A stretch of DNA of 64,000 nt. Origin: Salinicola tamaricis (GTDB lineage: Bacteria; Pseudomonadota; Gammaproteobacteria; Pseudomonadales; Halomonadaceae). A program made the translations under genes and the position numbers. Where the stretch lies: contig NZ_CP023559.1 of NCBI RefSeq assembly GCF_003006155.1, forward strand, positions 1,736,001-1,800,000. Reading direction: 5' to 3'. Under the pieces are notes generated by a model. It made no database searches. It had not been told where the DNA came from and worked only from the letters and a program-made list of their open reading frames with translations. Of the stretch, positions 49,300-57,526 are shown in pieces; the first letter of the stretch is position 1; each line of letters opens with the position of its first letter.

Positions 49300-50141
49300 G
49301 ATTCGTGCCCCGCGCCGCGGGGTGACGTCGCCTGGGTAGTCAGGACGTAGGGGCGCTGGCGCTGCTGACGCCACACCAGCCAGATCACCGTGGCGGCGAG
49401 CGCGATCAGGGCGGCGACCAGGGCGCCGACGAGCCAGGCGATCCGGGTCGCGCTGGTGGCGGGCATGGCGATACCCCAAAAGGCGTCCATCGCCGGGCTG
49501 GCCGCGCCCTGCGGCGCTTCGGCGAGCTTCGAGGCGACCGGTACCACCGAGACGTTGTCGTAGGAGAGGCCGGCGATGCCATTGGCGACCAGCGTCTTGA
49601 TCTGCGGGATCAGCGGATCGATGTCCAGCGAGGCCAGGTAGCGCACGAAGACCGACGCCGACGAGGGCGTGCTGTTGCGCTTCAGCAGGTCGTTGTCCGG
49701 CAGCACCACATGGACCCGCGCCGAGAGCACGCCATCGATCTGCGACACGGTGTGGGAGAGCTCCTGGCTCAGGGCGTAGATCATCTGGGCGCGCTCCTGC
49801 ACCGGCGAGGAGACCAGGCCGTTGCCCTTGAACACCTCACCGAGGTTGGCGAACTGGCGCGTCGGCAGCCCCGCGCGGTCGAGGATGGCCACGGCATCGG
49901 CGAAACGGCTCTCGTCGACACTGACCGTCATCTGCCCCGACTCTTCCGCGTGCCGCTGGGCGGCGATGCCGTGGCGCGCCAGCGTGGCCACGATCACGTT
50001 GGCCTCGCGTTCGTCGAGATGGGTGTAGAGCTCGGTGTCGCACGCCTGCAGCAGCAGCGCCAAGGCGATCAGCAGCAGCCATCGGCCCGTGCGGCGCAGG
50101 GCGGCGGTGAATGAACAGGGGAGCAGCGATTCGTAGCGCAA
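49296..50141 (-). CDS. sctJ: Type III secretion inner-membrane ring lipoprotein SctJ
   Basis: 281 residues with a lipoprotein signal (LLLIALALLLQAC), the two ring-building domains (LYTHLDEREANVIVATL; QELSHTVSQIDGVLSARVHVVLP; SSASVFVRY) and a C-terminal membrane helix near 240-262. These are the marks of SctJ/YscJ. In the given frame the start would be TTG 50141. The ATG at 50146-50148, overlapping the sctI stop by ATGA, is one frame off, so either TTG is used or an early one-base error hides the true start. SctJ forms the inner of the two inner-membrane rings. Confidence 0.95.
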   Translation of the reverse strand: MRYESLLPCSFTAALRRTGRWLLLIALALLLQACDTELYTHLDEREANVIVATLARHGIAAQRHAEESGQMTVSVDESRFADAVAILDRAGLPTRQFANLGEVFKGNGLVSSPVQERAQMIYALSQELSHTVSQIDGVLSARVHVVLPDNDLLKRNSTPSSASVFVRYLASLDIDPLIPQIKTLVANGIAGLSYDNVSVVPVASKLAEAPQGAASPAMDAFWGIAMPATSATRIAWLVGALVAALIALAATVIWLVWRQQRQRPYVLTTQATSPRGAGHES

Positions 50142-50144
50142 GCG

Positions 50145-50600
50145 TCATTGACCCCGCAGCAGCGTATTGGCCGAGCCCGAAACCTGGGTCGCGCCACGCA
50201 CGACCATGGTGGTCTCGATCGAGTGATCGAACACCCGGGCCAGGGTGTCGGCGACCCGGGTCACGCTGTCGTCGTCGAGTGCCGAGGGCGTGTCGCCGGC
50301 ATCGCCGGGTGCGGTGGCCTGGGTCACGCTGGCTGGGGCATCCCCCGGCAGCGTCGAGGCCAGGCGCTCGGGGGCCGCGGCGGGCACCTGGGCATCACGC
50401 GAGAAAGCGTTGACGCGTTCGATGAAGCCATCGAGGTTGTCGAGCAGATCACTGCCCAGCTGGCCGGGGCTAGGGCCCTGCGCTGGCTGGCCAGCCAGGT
50501 TCGCCATGTGCTCGAACAGATTCTGCGACTCGCGCATCTGGGTGTCGGGCGTCGGCAGCGGCATGGGCGTGCCGGCGCCGGGGGGAGTCACCGGTGTCAT
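50145..50600 (-). CDS. sctI: Type III secretion inner-rod protein SctI (NolB position)
   Basis: 151 residues with a Pro/Ala-rich, probably disordered first 110. The C-terminal helix ends THSGSANTLLRGQ-like (in full DHSIETTMVVRGATQVSGSANTLL plus RGQ), which matches the L-L-K-x-Q ending of SctI rods. Its place immediately before sctJ equals nolB of the rhizobial cluster. It is thought to connect the export gate to the needle. AGAGG precedes ATG 50598-50600. Confidence 0.75.
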   Translation of the reverse strand: MTPVTPPGAGTPMPLPTPDTQMRESQNLFEHMANLAGQPAQGPSPGQLGSDLLDNLDGFIERVNAFSRDAQVPAAAPERLASTLPGDAPASVTQATAPGDAGDTPSALDDDSVTRVADTLARVFDHSIETTMVVRGATQVSGSANTLLRGQ

Positions 50601-50693
50601 GGGTCACCTCTGTGCGCGGCACGCCGGCCGGTGGCAAGCGTGCCTGACGCATGGGTTGAAGGGAGCGCCGCGATCGTCGTCGGCAGCGTGAGT

Positions 50694-50721
50694 GGCTGGC
50701 CAGGCCGAGACCTGGCCAGCC
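50694..50721 (-). other. Perfect 11-bp hairpin after the 64-residue gene
   Basis: Arms 50694-50704 and 50711-50721 are exact complements around a six-base loop, 15 bases downstream of the small gene's stop and before sctI. There is no T-run. A stable RNA end here would raise the small mRNA relative to the rest of the operon. Confidence 0.75.
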
Positions 50722-50735
50722 GCGGCAGCGCTGGC

Positions 50736-50930
50736 TCAGCCCTCGCCGCCGGACATCGCCTCGCCGAGCATCTCCTTCATCATCGGCATTAGAATCAGCT
50801 GCCCGCCGACCTGGACCATGCCCTTGACCATGGCATCCTGGATCTCGGCCTGATCGAGGGCGTCATCGAAGGAGGGCGAACTCGGTGTCCCGCCGCTGGC
50901 GTTGGTGCTATCTATGGCGTCGATTGCCAT
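50736..50930 (-). CDS. 64-residue type III secretion small protein, needle candidate
   Basis: Starts at ATG 50928-50930 with GGAGAAG upstream. The first 20 residues are polar (Ser/Asp/Gly/Thr). From about 22 to 60 a single amphipathic-to-hydrophobic helix runs DDALDQAEIQDAMVKGMVQ then ILMPMMKEMLGEAM. No signal peptide, no Cys. Size and position just upstream of sctI, and a strong hairpin behind it, fit an abundant exported subunit (SctF/NopA-like needle). However, I see no sequence motif that proves it. A chaperone is the alternative. Confidence 0.55.
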   Translation of the reverse strand: MAIDAIDSTNASGGTPSSPSFDDALDQAEIQDAMVKGMVQVGGQLILMPMMKEMLGEAMSGGEG

Positions 50931-51025
50931 CTGGCTTCTCCTGTCGTGGATCGTCGTCATGGCGCGTGTCGGCGGCCGACATCGCCGCTGCACGCCTGCC
51001 CGTTGGCCGTAGCCGCCGGGGTACT

Positions 51026-51702
51026 TCACTTGCTCGTCGCCGGCGGCGTCGCCACGCTGCCGCGGTAGATCTTGACGCCGCCGCTGGGGCCTGCCGGCGG
51101 GGCCGGCCGACGCAGCCCCTCGAGGCCCGCGCCACGCTGGTGATCCAGGCCGGTGGGCCGGAGACTTCAAGGCGTGCGCCGTCGTCGATCAGGGTCGCGT
51201 CGAGCGGTGCGCCGATCTCGCTGCGCGCGAGGGCGGCCAGCAGCCGCTCGCGGTCGACACCGTCGAGATCGAACAGGCGCTGGCTCAGTTCGCCGCGGGT
51301 GGCCACGTGCAACACATAGCCGTCGTAGAACCAGGCCAGACCATTGGCGGCGCACACCTGACGCAGAAAGTCGCCGGCCCGGGTGGCGTCGATGTCGCCG
51401 TTGACCTCGCCGGTGACGGCATCGCTCACGGCCACCGGCAGTGACAGATTGCGGCCGAACTCCTCGAGCACCTCGCGCACGTCCTGCTGGATCACCACGT
51501 AGCGGTAGTCGCGTCCGGCCCAGGGGGCGTCGGCGGCGCGCACCGGTGCCGCAACCAGCAGCGCCAGGGCCACGACCAGCAGCGCTACGCTCGGCAGCGC
51601 CACGCCCAGTGCAGGCCGCCGCCGCTGCCCAAGCAGCGCCAATCTCGGGTAGGCTGTGGCTCTTCTTCCGCGATCGTTGGAGCCCTGGCTGCATGTCGTC
51701 AT
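51026..51702 (-). CDS. Secretin N0-domain protein, RhcC1/NolW-like (one frameshift)
   Basis: About 225 residues after restoring one base near 51140. Signal peptide (LLVVALALLVAAPVRA), then an N0/N1 secretin-type region: YRYVVIQQDVREVLEEFGRNL, NGDIDATRAGDFLRQVCA, LAWFYDGYVLHV and the tail GVKIYRGS. It has no secretin pore domain. In rhizobia the secretin is split into RhcC1 (NolW) with N0 and RhcC2 with the pore, and this gene fits RhcC1. TTG 51642 would give a better signal peptide (QRRRP then the core) than ATG 51702, which overlaps the divergent lipoprotein gene. Confidence 0.75.
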
Positions 51703-52511
51703 CGACCCTCTCCTCGACACCCGTGCTGGCCCGTATGCTGGGCACCGTGGTGCTCATCCTCGCGCTCACCGCCTGCGCCGGGACGCCCACCTCGGCGCCG
51801 AGCGATGCCTCCGGGCGCTTGATCCCCCTCGCCGATACGCTTGCCCAGCGCGGCGACCCGGCCACTGCCGCTGAGCTCTACGCGCGGGCGATCGACCAGG
51901 GCGATGACGGTGCCGACGTTCGGGTCAAGCTCGGCAACGCGCGGTTGGCGAGCGGTGACACCGCCGGCGCCGCCGAGGCCTTTCGTGGTGCCCTGCGCGA
52001 GGAGATCACGCTGGCGCCGGCACTGCTCGGTCTGGGCACTGCCCAACTGCGCCTGGGCGAGCCGGAGGCGGCGCTGAAGAGCCTGACCCCGGCCGCACCG
52101 GAGTTGAACAGTGTCGCGGCCTGGAGCCGCCTGGGGGCCGCACGCGCGCTGGCCGGGCAGAGCGAGGCGGCGGTCGAGGCCTTCGCGCGGGCTGCCACGC
52201 TGGCGCCGAACGATCTCGACGTACGCACCAACCTGGCCCTGGCGCAGGCCCTTGCCGGCGATGCCGAGCGCGCCAGCGACGGTATCCGTCAGATCGTCGA
52301 CTCGCCGCTGGCAGAGCCGCGCCACTACCGCAATGCTCTGCTGGTACTGGTGCTGGCCGGGCGTGCTGACACGGCCGAGCAGCTCGCGATTCCCGATATG
52401 CGTGCGGCCGAACGCACGCGCCTGATCGCCCAGGCGCAGCGCATCGCGGCGCTGCCCACCCCCGCGGCGCGGGCCCGTGCGCTGAAGCTGGCTCAGGCGG
52501 CCGCGGGCTAA
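51693..52511 (+). CDS. TPR-repeat lipoprotein, TadD-like
   Basis: 272 residues on the plus strand, the only opposite-strand gene inside the secretion cluster. Lipoprotein signal TVVLILALTACAG, then at least four TPR-like helical pairs (DPATAAELYARAIDQ; DTAGAAEAFRGAL; EPEAALKSLTP; QSEAAVEAFARAATLAPNDLDVRTNLA). TadD of Tad/Flp pili has this architecture and acts as pilotin for the secretin. With the CpaC-like secretin next door, that role is likely here. The stop faces the small lipoprotein gene, 31 bases apart. Confidence 0.8.
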   Translation: MSSSTLSSTPVLARMLGTVVLILALTACAGTPTSAPSDASGRLIPLADTLAQRGDPATAAELYARAIDQGDDGADVRVKLGNARLASGDTAGAAEAFRGALREEITLAPALLGLGTAQLRLGEPEAALKSLTPAAPELNSVAAWSRLGAARALAGQSEAAVEAFARAATLAPNDLDVRTNLALAQALAGDAERASDGIRQIVDSPLAEPRHYRNALLVLVLAGRADTAEQLAIPDMRAAERTRLIAQAQRIAALPTPAARARALKLAQAAAG

Positions 52512-52542
52512 GACCCGCGGCCTGTGTGATGGCCGGGGGCGT

Positions 52543-53016
52543 CTAGAGGCCATCGGTGGTCGCGCTGTCGCCCATCGCCTGGCGCGCCTCGTTTTCGAGC
52601 CTGGCGCGCCGTTCGTTGGCGCGCTCGCGGTTGTCGAGCCGCTGGCTGGCCGCGGCCGCCAGCGGCGCCGCCCGCGCTGGGCCCATCGTCTTGCCACGGG
52701 TCAGATCGCTCGGGTCGACCACCATCAGCTGCAGGTTGAGGTCGTTGGCGCAGCCGGGTGGCAGGGGGATCAGCCCCGATTGCTCGGGGTCGCTCTGACA
52801 CAGATTCGCCAGCGTGCGCGTCGTCGTGCCCTGGCCGTCGGGCGTGGCGAGCGTTACCTCGCGATAGCCGCTGGTCCAGCTCATCGGGCCCAGCGACGAC
52901 TGACAGCCGGCGAGCAGCGCCAGCGTCAGCAGCGTCGCGGCTGTCGCCGGCGGCGGCGTCATTTGGCCGACCTTGTGCGCGGCCGTACGTGGGATTGTCA
53001 GCATGGCGCGCCTCAT
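52543..53016 (-). CDS. Small lipoprotein next to the secretin
   Basis: 157 residues from ATG 53016, which overlaps the sctC stop by ATGA; ATG 52962 is the alternative start and gives a shorter signal. Lipobox LALLAGC. The mature protein has a Cys-Ala-Asn-Asp-Leu motif (PPGCANDLNLQLMVVDPSDL). That recalls the C-terminal region of CpaD, the Tad outer-membrane lipoprotein, which has GCAxxxNLA and DPxDL. The end is a charged Arg/Ala helix. Together with the CpaC-like secretin and the TadD-like gene this looks like a Tad outer-membrane set. Confidence 0.75.
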   Translation of the reverse strand: MRRAMLTIPRTAAHKVGQMTPPPATAATLLTLALLAGCQSSLGPMSWTSGYREVTLATPDGQGTTTRTLANLCQSDPEQSGLIPLPPGCANDLNLQLMVVDPSDLTRGKTMGPARAAPLAAAASQRLDNRERANERRARLENEARQAMGDSATTDGL

Positions 53017-54347
53017 TGCAGATAAAACCCGAACGGATCGTCGACGCCGGCTGAGCGAGCATGCTGGGCGCGGTCGTCAGCGAGGCGCGGTGCGCTCGCC
53101 ACCCGCGCCTGGTCGAGCGGCGTGCGCGGTGCCGGGGCCGAGGCGGGGGCGACCAGATAGGGCGTGATCAGGATCACCAGTTCGGTCTCGTTGCGCTGGA
53201 AGCGGCGCGAGCGGAACAGCTGACCGAGGATCGGGATGTCGCCGAGTACCGGGATGCGCTCGAGCTGGTTGGAGGCCTGGCGCTGGAACAGTCCGGCGAT
53301 GGCGAAGGTCTGACCGCTGCCGACCTCGACCACGGTGTCGGCGCGGCGCACCTGCAGCGAGGGCACGTCGTAGCCGGCGATCTGCACGTTCTCGCTGGCA
53401 ATGCTGCTCACCTCGGGACGCACCTCCATCGAGATCCGACCGTTGGGCAGCAGTGTCGGTGTGCTCAGCAGCGAGACCCCGTACTGTTTGTACTGAATGC
53501 CGACCAGGTCGCGGTTGACCGGTACCGGGATCGGAATCTCGCCGCCGGCCAGGAAGCTCGCGGTCTGACCCGAGACCGTGGTGATATTGGGCTCGGCCAG
53601 GATCTGCAGCAGGTTGTTCTGCTGCAGCGCCTGCAGCAGGCCATCGACACCCTCGGCGCTGGGGCTGCTGGCGATATTGCTGGTGAGCACACCGAACGAG
53701 AACGAGCCGTTGTTGATCAGCGCATTCCAACTGATGCCGTAGCGCAGCAGCTCGTCCCGGGCGACTTCGGCGAAGCGCACGCGAATATTGATCTGGTTGG
53801 CACCGGCATAGGTCGTGCGGTCCAGACTGGCGCCATCCGGCGCCACCGCATCGAGGGTGGAGCGGGTCGCCATGGCGCTGTCGAGGGAGCGCTGCTGGCC
53901 CTCGGCGACGAGTCGGTCGCCGGCCATGCGCAGGTGAATCTGCGCCTCGCCACCGCTGCCGCGCAGCGTCTCGCGGGCGCTTTCGGCACCGTCGCGCACC
54001 CGCAGGCGCAACGAGGCCTGGCTGCGATCCTCGGCATCGAGCGCGATCAGGTTGGTATCACCGGCGCGCTTGCCGAACAGATAGATCACCCCGGGCGAGA
54101 CGACCTGGACATCGGCGACTTCGGGGTTGGCGACCAGTACCGAGGCGATCTCGCGCTCGAAGCGCAGAATACGGCCCTGGCCGGTCTCGAGATCCAGCCC
54201 CCGGCCGCCGGCATCCACCGTTACCTCACCCCGGGCCGCGTTGGACAGGCCAAGGCACAGCGCACACAGCAGGAGCAGCGCCGCAGCGAGCCGTGCCGGG
54301 TGAGCGGGCCACTGAGCCAGCGGGAAACGTCTCGCGGTCGAAGTCAT
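53013..54347 (-). CDS. sctC: Tad/CpaC-type secretin serving as SctC pore
   Basis: 444 residues with a signal peptide (AALLLLCALCLGLSNAARG). The N-terminal domain (GQGRILRFEREIASVLVANPEVADVQVVSPGVIYLFGKRAGDTNL, split here over residues 40-85) is the pilus-secretin BON-like domain of CpaC/RcpA, not the N0-N1 of YscC. The secretin pore follows: LLQILAEPNITTVSGQTASFLAGGE, YGVSLLSTPTLLPNGRISM, and the closing VPVLGDIPILGQLFRS and ELVILITPYLV. It forms the outer-membrane channel. The same Tad-type origin is known for rhizobial RhcC2. Confidence 0.9.
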   Translation of the reverse strand: MTSTARRFPLAQWPAHPARLAAALLLLCALCLGLSNAARGEVTVDAGGRGLDLETGQGRILRFEREIASVLVANPEVADVQVVSPGVIYLFGKRAGDTNLIALDAEDRSQASLRLRVRDGAESARETLRGSGGEAQIHLRMAGDRLVAEGQQRSLDSAMATRSTLDAVAPDGASLDRTTYAGANQINIRVRFAEVARDELLRYGISWNALINNGSFSFGVLTSNIASSPSAEGVDGLLQALQQNNLLQILAEPNITTVSGQTASFLAGGEIPIPVPVNRDLVGIQYKQYGVSLLSTPTLLPNGRISMEVRPEVSSIASENVQIAGYDVPSLQVRRADTVVEVGSGQTFAIAGLFQRQASNQLERIPVLGDIPILGQLFRSRRFQRNETELVILITPYLVAPASAPAPRTPLDQARVASAPRLADDRAQHARSAGVDDPFGFYLQ

Positions 54348-54486
54348 GACGTCTGCCGCCACCCGATCATGTGATATCTCCCATGGCCAAACTCCCTCGA
54401 TCTGGTTGTCGTTATGTGTCATGCGTTTCGCGTCGTGCGTCGTGCGTCGTGCCGGTGTCAATGGCGCTGGCGTGAAGCTCATGGCG

Positions 54487-56712
54487 TCACTCTGCCCGGG
54501 CCGATGTTTCCGCCTCGCGCCGAGCACTCGGCTTGGCCAGGCGAATCTGGGCGATGGCCTGCAGCTGGAACTCCGGGGCGATCTCCTGCCAGGCGACCAC
54601 CGCCAGCCCCAGCTCCTGTTGCCTGACCCACTGCTGCAGCGTCGCGCGCACGTCATGGGCGATGACCACGACCGGCTTGAGCTCGCCGTCCAGCGCGTCC
54701 AGATGCTGTTCGAACCAGGCGCTCAGCGCGCGCGACAAGGGGGACGGCAGCCCGCCCCGCGCGGCCGGCGCCTCGGTGTGGCGCTGGGCACTGCGCAGCG
54801 CTTCTTCCAGCGGCCGCGTCGCGACCCAGGCCGGTAGTACCCGGTCGTGGCGGGCATGGCGGTGGCAGATCTGACGTGCCAGGGCGACGCGAATGTGATC
54901 GGCGAGCCGGGCGGCGTTGGACTCCTGCCCGCCGCTGGCCACCATCGCCTCCAGGATGGCGCGCAGGGCGCGTACCGGCACGCCCTCGCCGACCAGTCGG
55001 CGCAGGATGTCGGCCATCTTCTGCAGCGACACGACCCGCACGGCTTCATTCACCAGCTCGGCGTAGTGGCTCTCCATCTCAGACAGCAGCGTGCGCGCTT
55101 CCTGAATGCCCAGGAACTCGCCGGCATAGCGCGCGAACACCGATTCGAGGCAGCGCGCCAGCACCTGCGCCGGCGTGAGGTAGCGGATGCCTGCGGCGTC
55201 GAGGGCGTCCGCGCCGGTATCGGCGAGCCACTGCCACTGGCCACGTCCTACCAGCGCCGGTCGCGGAGTGGCGGTGAGCTCGACCACCGCAAGCAGACTG
55301 GGGTCGTCATCGAGCAGCAGCGCCGCTGGCGGCAGTTCGCCGGCGAGCACCGGGACATCATCCAGCTCGATGGTGAAGCGCCCGGCTTCCAGCGTGGGTT
55401 CGATGCGCAGGCCCGGCGCGGGCAGGGCGATTCCCAGGTCACGCTCGACGCGCTGGGTGGCGTGCTGCAGCGCCTCGCGCAGCAGGGCGAGCGGCAAGGT
55501 GTCGGCCAGCGGGGCACTCAGGCCGAGCATGACGCGATGCTGGCGCGGGTCGTCATCGGCCATGGCGAACGCCGCGGATTGGCCCTCCGCCTGGGGCGAC
55601 TGGGCCGCGGCTGGGTCGGTGACCGCGGAGGCTGCGCGGGTCGACGGGTCATGGGTGGAGAGATCGTTGGTGGACGGGGAATGGGGAGACGCGGCCTCGG
55701 CGGATGGCGCCTCGCTGGCCGCCGCACGCCGCTGACGCCGGCGCAGATAGAACGCTGCGCCACCGAGCAGGGCGGCGAGGGCGAGAAACACGCCGGTGGC
55801 GAAACCGGGGACGAAGGCGGCGCAGAAGAGTACGGCGGCAGTCAGCCCCAGCGCCTTGGCGTTGCTGCCGAGCTGGCCGACGATCTCGCTGCCCAGGTCG
55901 CTGGCATTGTCGGAGCTGACGCGGGTCACCACGGTACCGGCGCCGATCGAGATTAACAGTGCCGGAATCTGCGCGATCAGGCCGTCGCCGACGGTGAGCA
56001 GCGAGTAGGTCTCGACGGCATCGTTGAAGGCCATGTCGTGCTGCAGCATGCCGATCAGCAAGCCCCCGATCAGGTTGACGAAGAGGATCACCAGCCCGGC
56101 GATGGCATCGCCCTTGACGAACTTCATGGCGCCATCCATCGCGCCGTAGAGCTGGCTCTCGCTTTCCAGGCGCGAGCGCCGCCGGCGCGCCTCCTGGGTG
56201 TCGATATCGCCGTTGCGCAGATCGTTGTCGATGCTCATCTGCTTGCCGGGCATGGCATCGAGGGTGAAGCGCGCGGCGACCTCGGCCACCCGCTCCGAGC
56301 CCTTGGTGATCACCAGGAACTGCGCCACGGTGATGATCAGAAACACCACCATGCCGATGACCACTTCGCCGGCGATGACGAAGTTGCCGAAGGCGGCGAC
56401 GATCTGGCCGGCGTCGGCGTCGAGCAGAATCAGTCGCGTAGTGGTGATCGACAGCGCCAGGCGGAAGAGCGTGGCGAGGAGGATGATCGGTGGCAGCGAG
56501 GAGAACTCCACCGGGTGGGAGATATAGAAGGCGACCACCAGGACCAGCAGGCTGAAGCCGATGTTGATGCCGATCAGTGCGTCGACCAGGGCGGTGGGCA
56601 GCGGAATGATCATCATCACCACTGCCAGCACCATGAAGGCGGCGATGATCACGTCGCTGCGCTGGGCGGCGCGCTGTGCCAGGCGGTTGAGCCGCGCGAG
56701 CAGGGGCATCAT
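54487..56712 (-). CDS. sctV: Type III secretion export gate protein SctV
   Basis: 741 residues, slightly long for the family. Eight membrane helices lie in the first 330 residues, with the FHIPEP-type signature PPIILLATLFRLALSITTTRLIL and the cytoplasmic loop AMPGKQMSIDNDLRNG. Then comes a Pro/Ser/Thr-rich insertion (near 345-395, unlike most SctV proteins) and the ring-forming cytoplasmic domain (ITYLTPAQVLARCLESVF-like region; LRRLVGEGVPVRALRAILEA). It forms the nonameric export ring. No frameshift. ATG 56712 overlaps the TPR gene's stop. Confidence 0.96.
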   Translation of the reverse strand: MMPLLARLNRLAQRAAQRSDVIIAAFMVLAVVMMIIPLPTALVDALIGINIGFSLLVLVVAFYISHPVEFSSLPPIILLATLFRLALSITTTRLILLDADAGQIVAAFGNFVIAGEVVIGMVVFLIITVAQFLVITKGSERVAEVAARFTLDAMPGKQMSIDNDLRNGDIDTQEARRRRSRLESESQLYGAMDGAMKFVKGDAIAGLVILFVNLIGGLLIGMLQHDMAFNDAVETYSLLTVGDGLIAQIPALLISIGAGTVVTRVSSDNASDLGSEIVGQLGSNAKALGLTAAVLFCAAFVPGFATGVFLALAALLGGAAFYLRRRQRRAAASEAPSAEAASPHSPSTNDLSTHDPSTRAASAVTDPAAAQSPQAEGQSAAFAMADDDPRQHRVMLGLSAPLADTLPLALLREALQHATQRVERDLGIALPAPGLRIEPTLEAGRFTIELDDVPVLAGELPPAALLLDDDPSLLAVVELTATPRPALVGRGQWQWLADTGADALDAAGIRYLTPAQVLARCLESVFARYAGEFLGIQEARTLLSEMESHYAELVNEAVRVVSLQKMADILRRLVGEGVPVRALRAILEAMVASGGQESNAARLADHIRVALARQICHRHARHDRVLPAWVATRPLEEALRSAQRHTEAPAARGGLPSPLSRALSAWFEQHLDALDGELKPVVVIAHDVRATLQQWVRQQELGLAVVAWQEIAPEFQLQAIAQIRLAKPSARREAETSARAE

Positions 56713-57089
56713 GTCTCACCTCCGGCATCGGTATGCGGTGTCGTTCTGTCGGCGCTCGCCCGACGGGCGAGATAGTCGCGGTAGCTCCGCCGCGCCAGCT
56801 CGGGGGCGCCCACGAGGGTCTGGGCCCGCCCCTTCAGCAGCGCCAGCGCGGGGTCGGCAGACTCCCCGGCCTGGGCTTCGAGCCGCGCGATCGTGTGCAG
56901 CGCGCGCTGCCCCTGGCCGCTGGCCAGGAACCCTTGGCACAGCGCATGCAGCAGGCCGCTGTGATCCGGGGCCAGGCGCTGGGCGATGAGCAACAGCACC
57001 AGCCCGCGCTGGGTCTGGCCGCTCTGCAGATAGAGATGGCCGATGAGGTGGAGCAGATCGGCGGCGTCGCGATCGTCGCGCTGGCTCAT
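56709..57089 (-). CDS. TPR-like type III secretion accessory protein
   Basis: 126 residues. Three helical pairs resemble TPRs: DAADLLHLIGHLYLQSGQTQRG, ALCQGFLASGQGQRALHTIARL and the ELARRSYRDYLARR end. GGAGAG precedes ATG 57087-57089; the stop overlaps sctV. Small TPR proteins (YscG, SctG, rhizobial y4yS next to rhcV) chaperone needle subunits. The position beside sctV supports y4yS-like. The partner is probably one of the two tiny proteins in this cluster (inference). Confidence 0.7.
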   Translation of the reverse strand: MSQRDDRDAADLLHLIGHLYLQSGQTQRGLVLLLIAQRLAPDHSGLLHALCQGFLASGQGQRALHTIARLEAQAGESADPALALLKGRAQTLVGAPELARRSYRDYLARRASADRTTPHTDAGGET

Positions 57090-57502
57090 GATCTCTCCTC
57101 CGGGGTGTCGCCGTCGGTTGCGCGTTCGCCGGCGAGCGGGGCGTGGAGGCGGTTTTCCCACGCCTGCCGCCAGGCGATCTCTTCGCCGAGGATCGTCGCG
57201 GCATCGGCCAGGGTGGCGGCGTCGGCATCGAGGCGTGGCAGGACGCTGTCGACGACGTGTTGGAGCAGGTCGAGGCTGCGCGCAGGCGAGAAGCTGGCCG
57301 GATCGCTGGGCACCGGGCTGGCCAGGGCTGCCAGCTGCTGGCGCAGCGCCGGGCGCTGACCACGTCGCTGCTGAGCGAGGTCGACAGCGTGAGTGAAGTC
57401 ACCATCGGCCGGCGTCTGTCGCTCGCGCGGCGCTGGCACCTCCGACGTGCCGGGCGTGAGGCGCCGGCCCGCGTCAGGCATCTCCCGGTCGCCGATTCTC
57501 AT
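57086..57502 (-). CDS. Small protein between sctD and TPR gene, function unknown
   Basis: 138 residues, largely helical, without signal or membrane segment. The first 30 are polar and Pro-rich; the later part has LDLLQHVVDSVLPRLDADAATLADAATILGEEI-like amphipathic helices. I do not recognise a family. Its stop overlaps the TPR gene by ATGA, so it is certainly part of the operon. It may be a chaperone, or the SctE/HrpB-type small cytosolic component found at this site in other clusters. Confidence 0.6.
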   Translation of the reverse strand: MRIGDREMPDAGRRLTPGTSEVPAPRERQTPADGDFTHAVDLAQQRRGQRPALRQQLAALASPVPSDPASFSPARSLDLLQHVVDSVLPRLDADAATLADAATILGEEIAWRQAWENRLHAPLAGERATDGDTPEERS

Positions 57503-57526
57503 GACGTCGTCTCCATCGCGCTGTGG

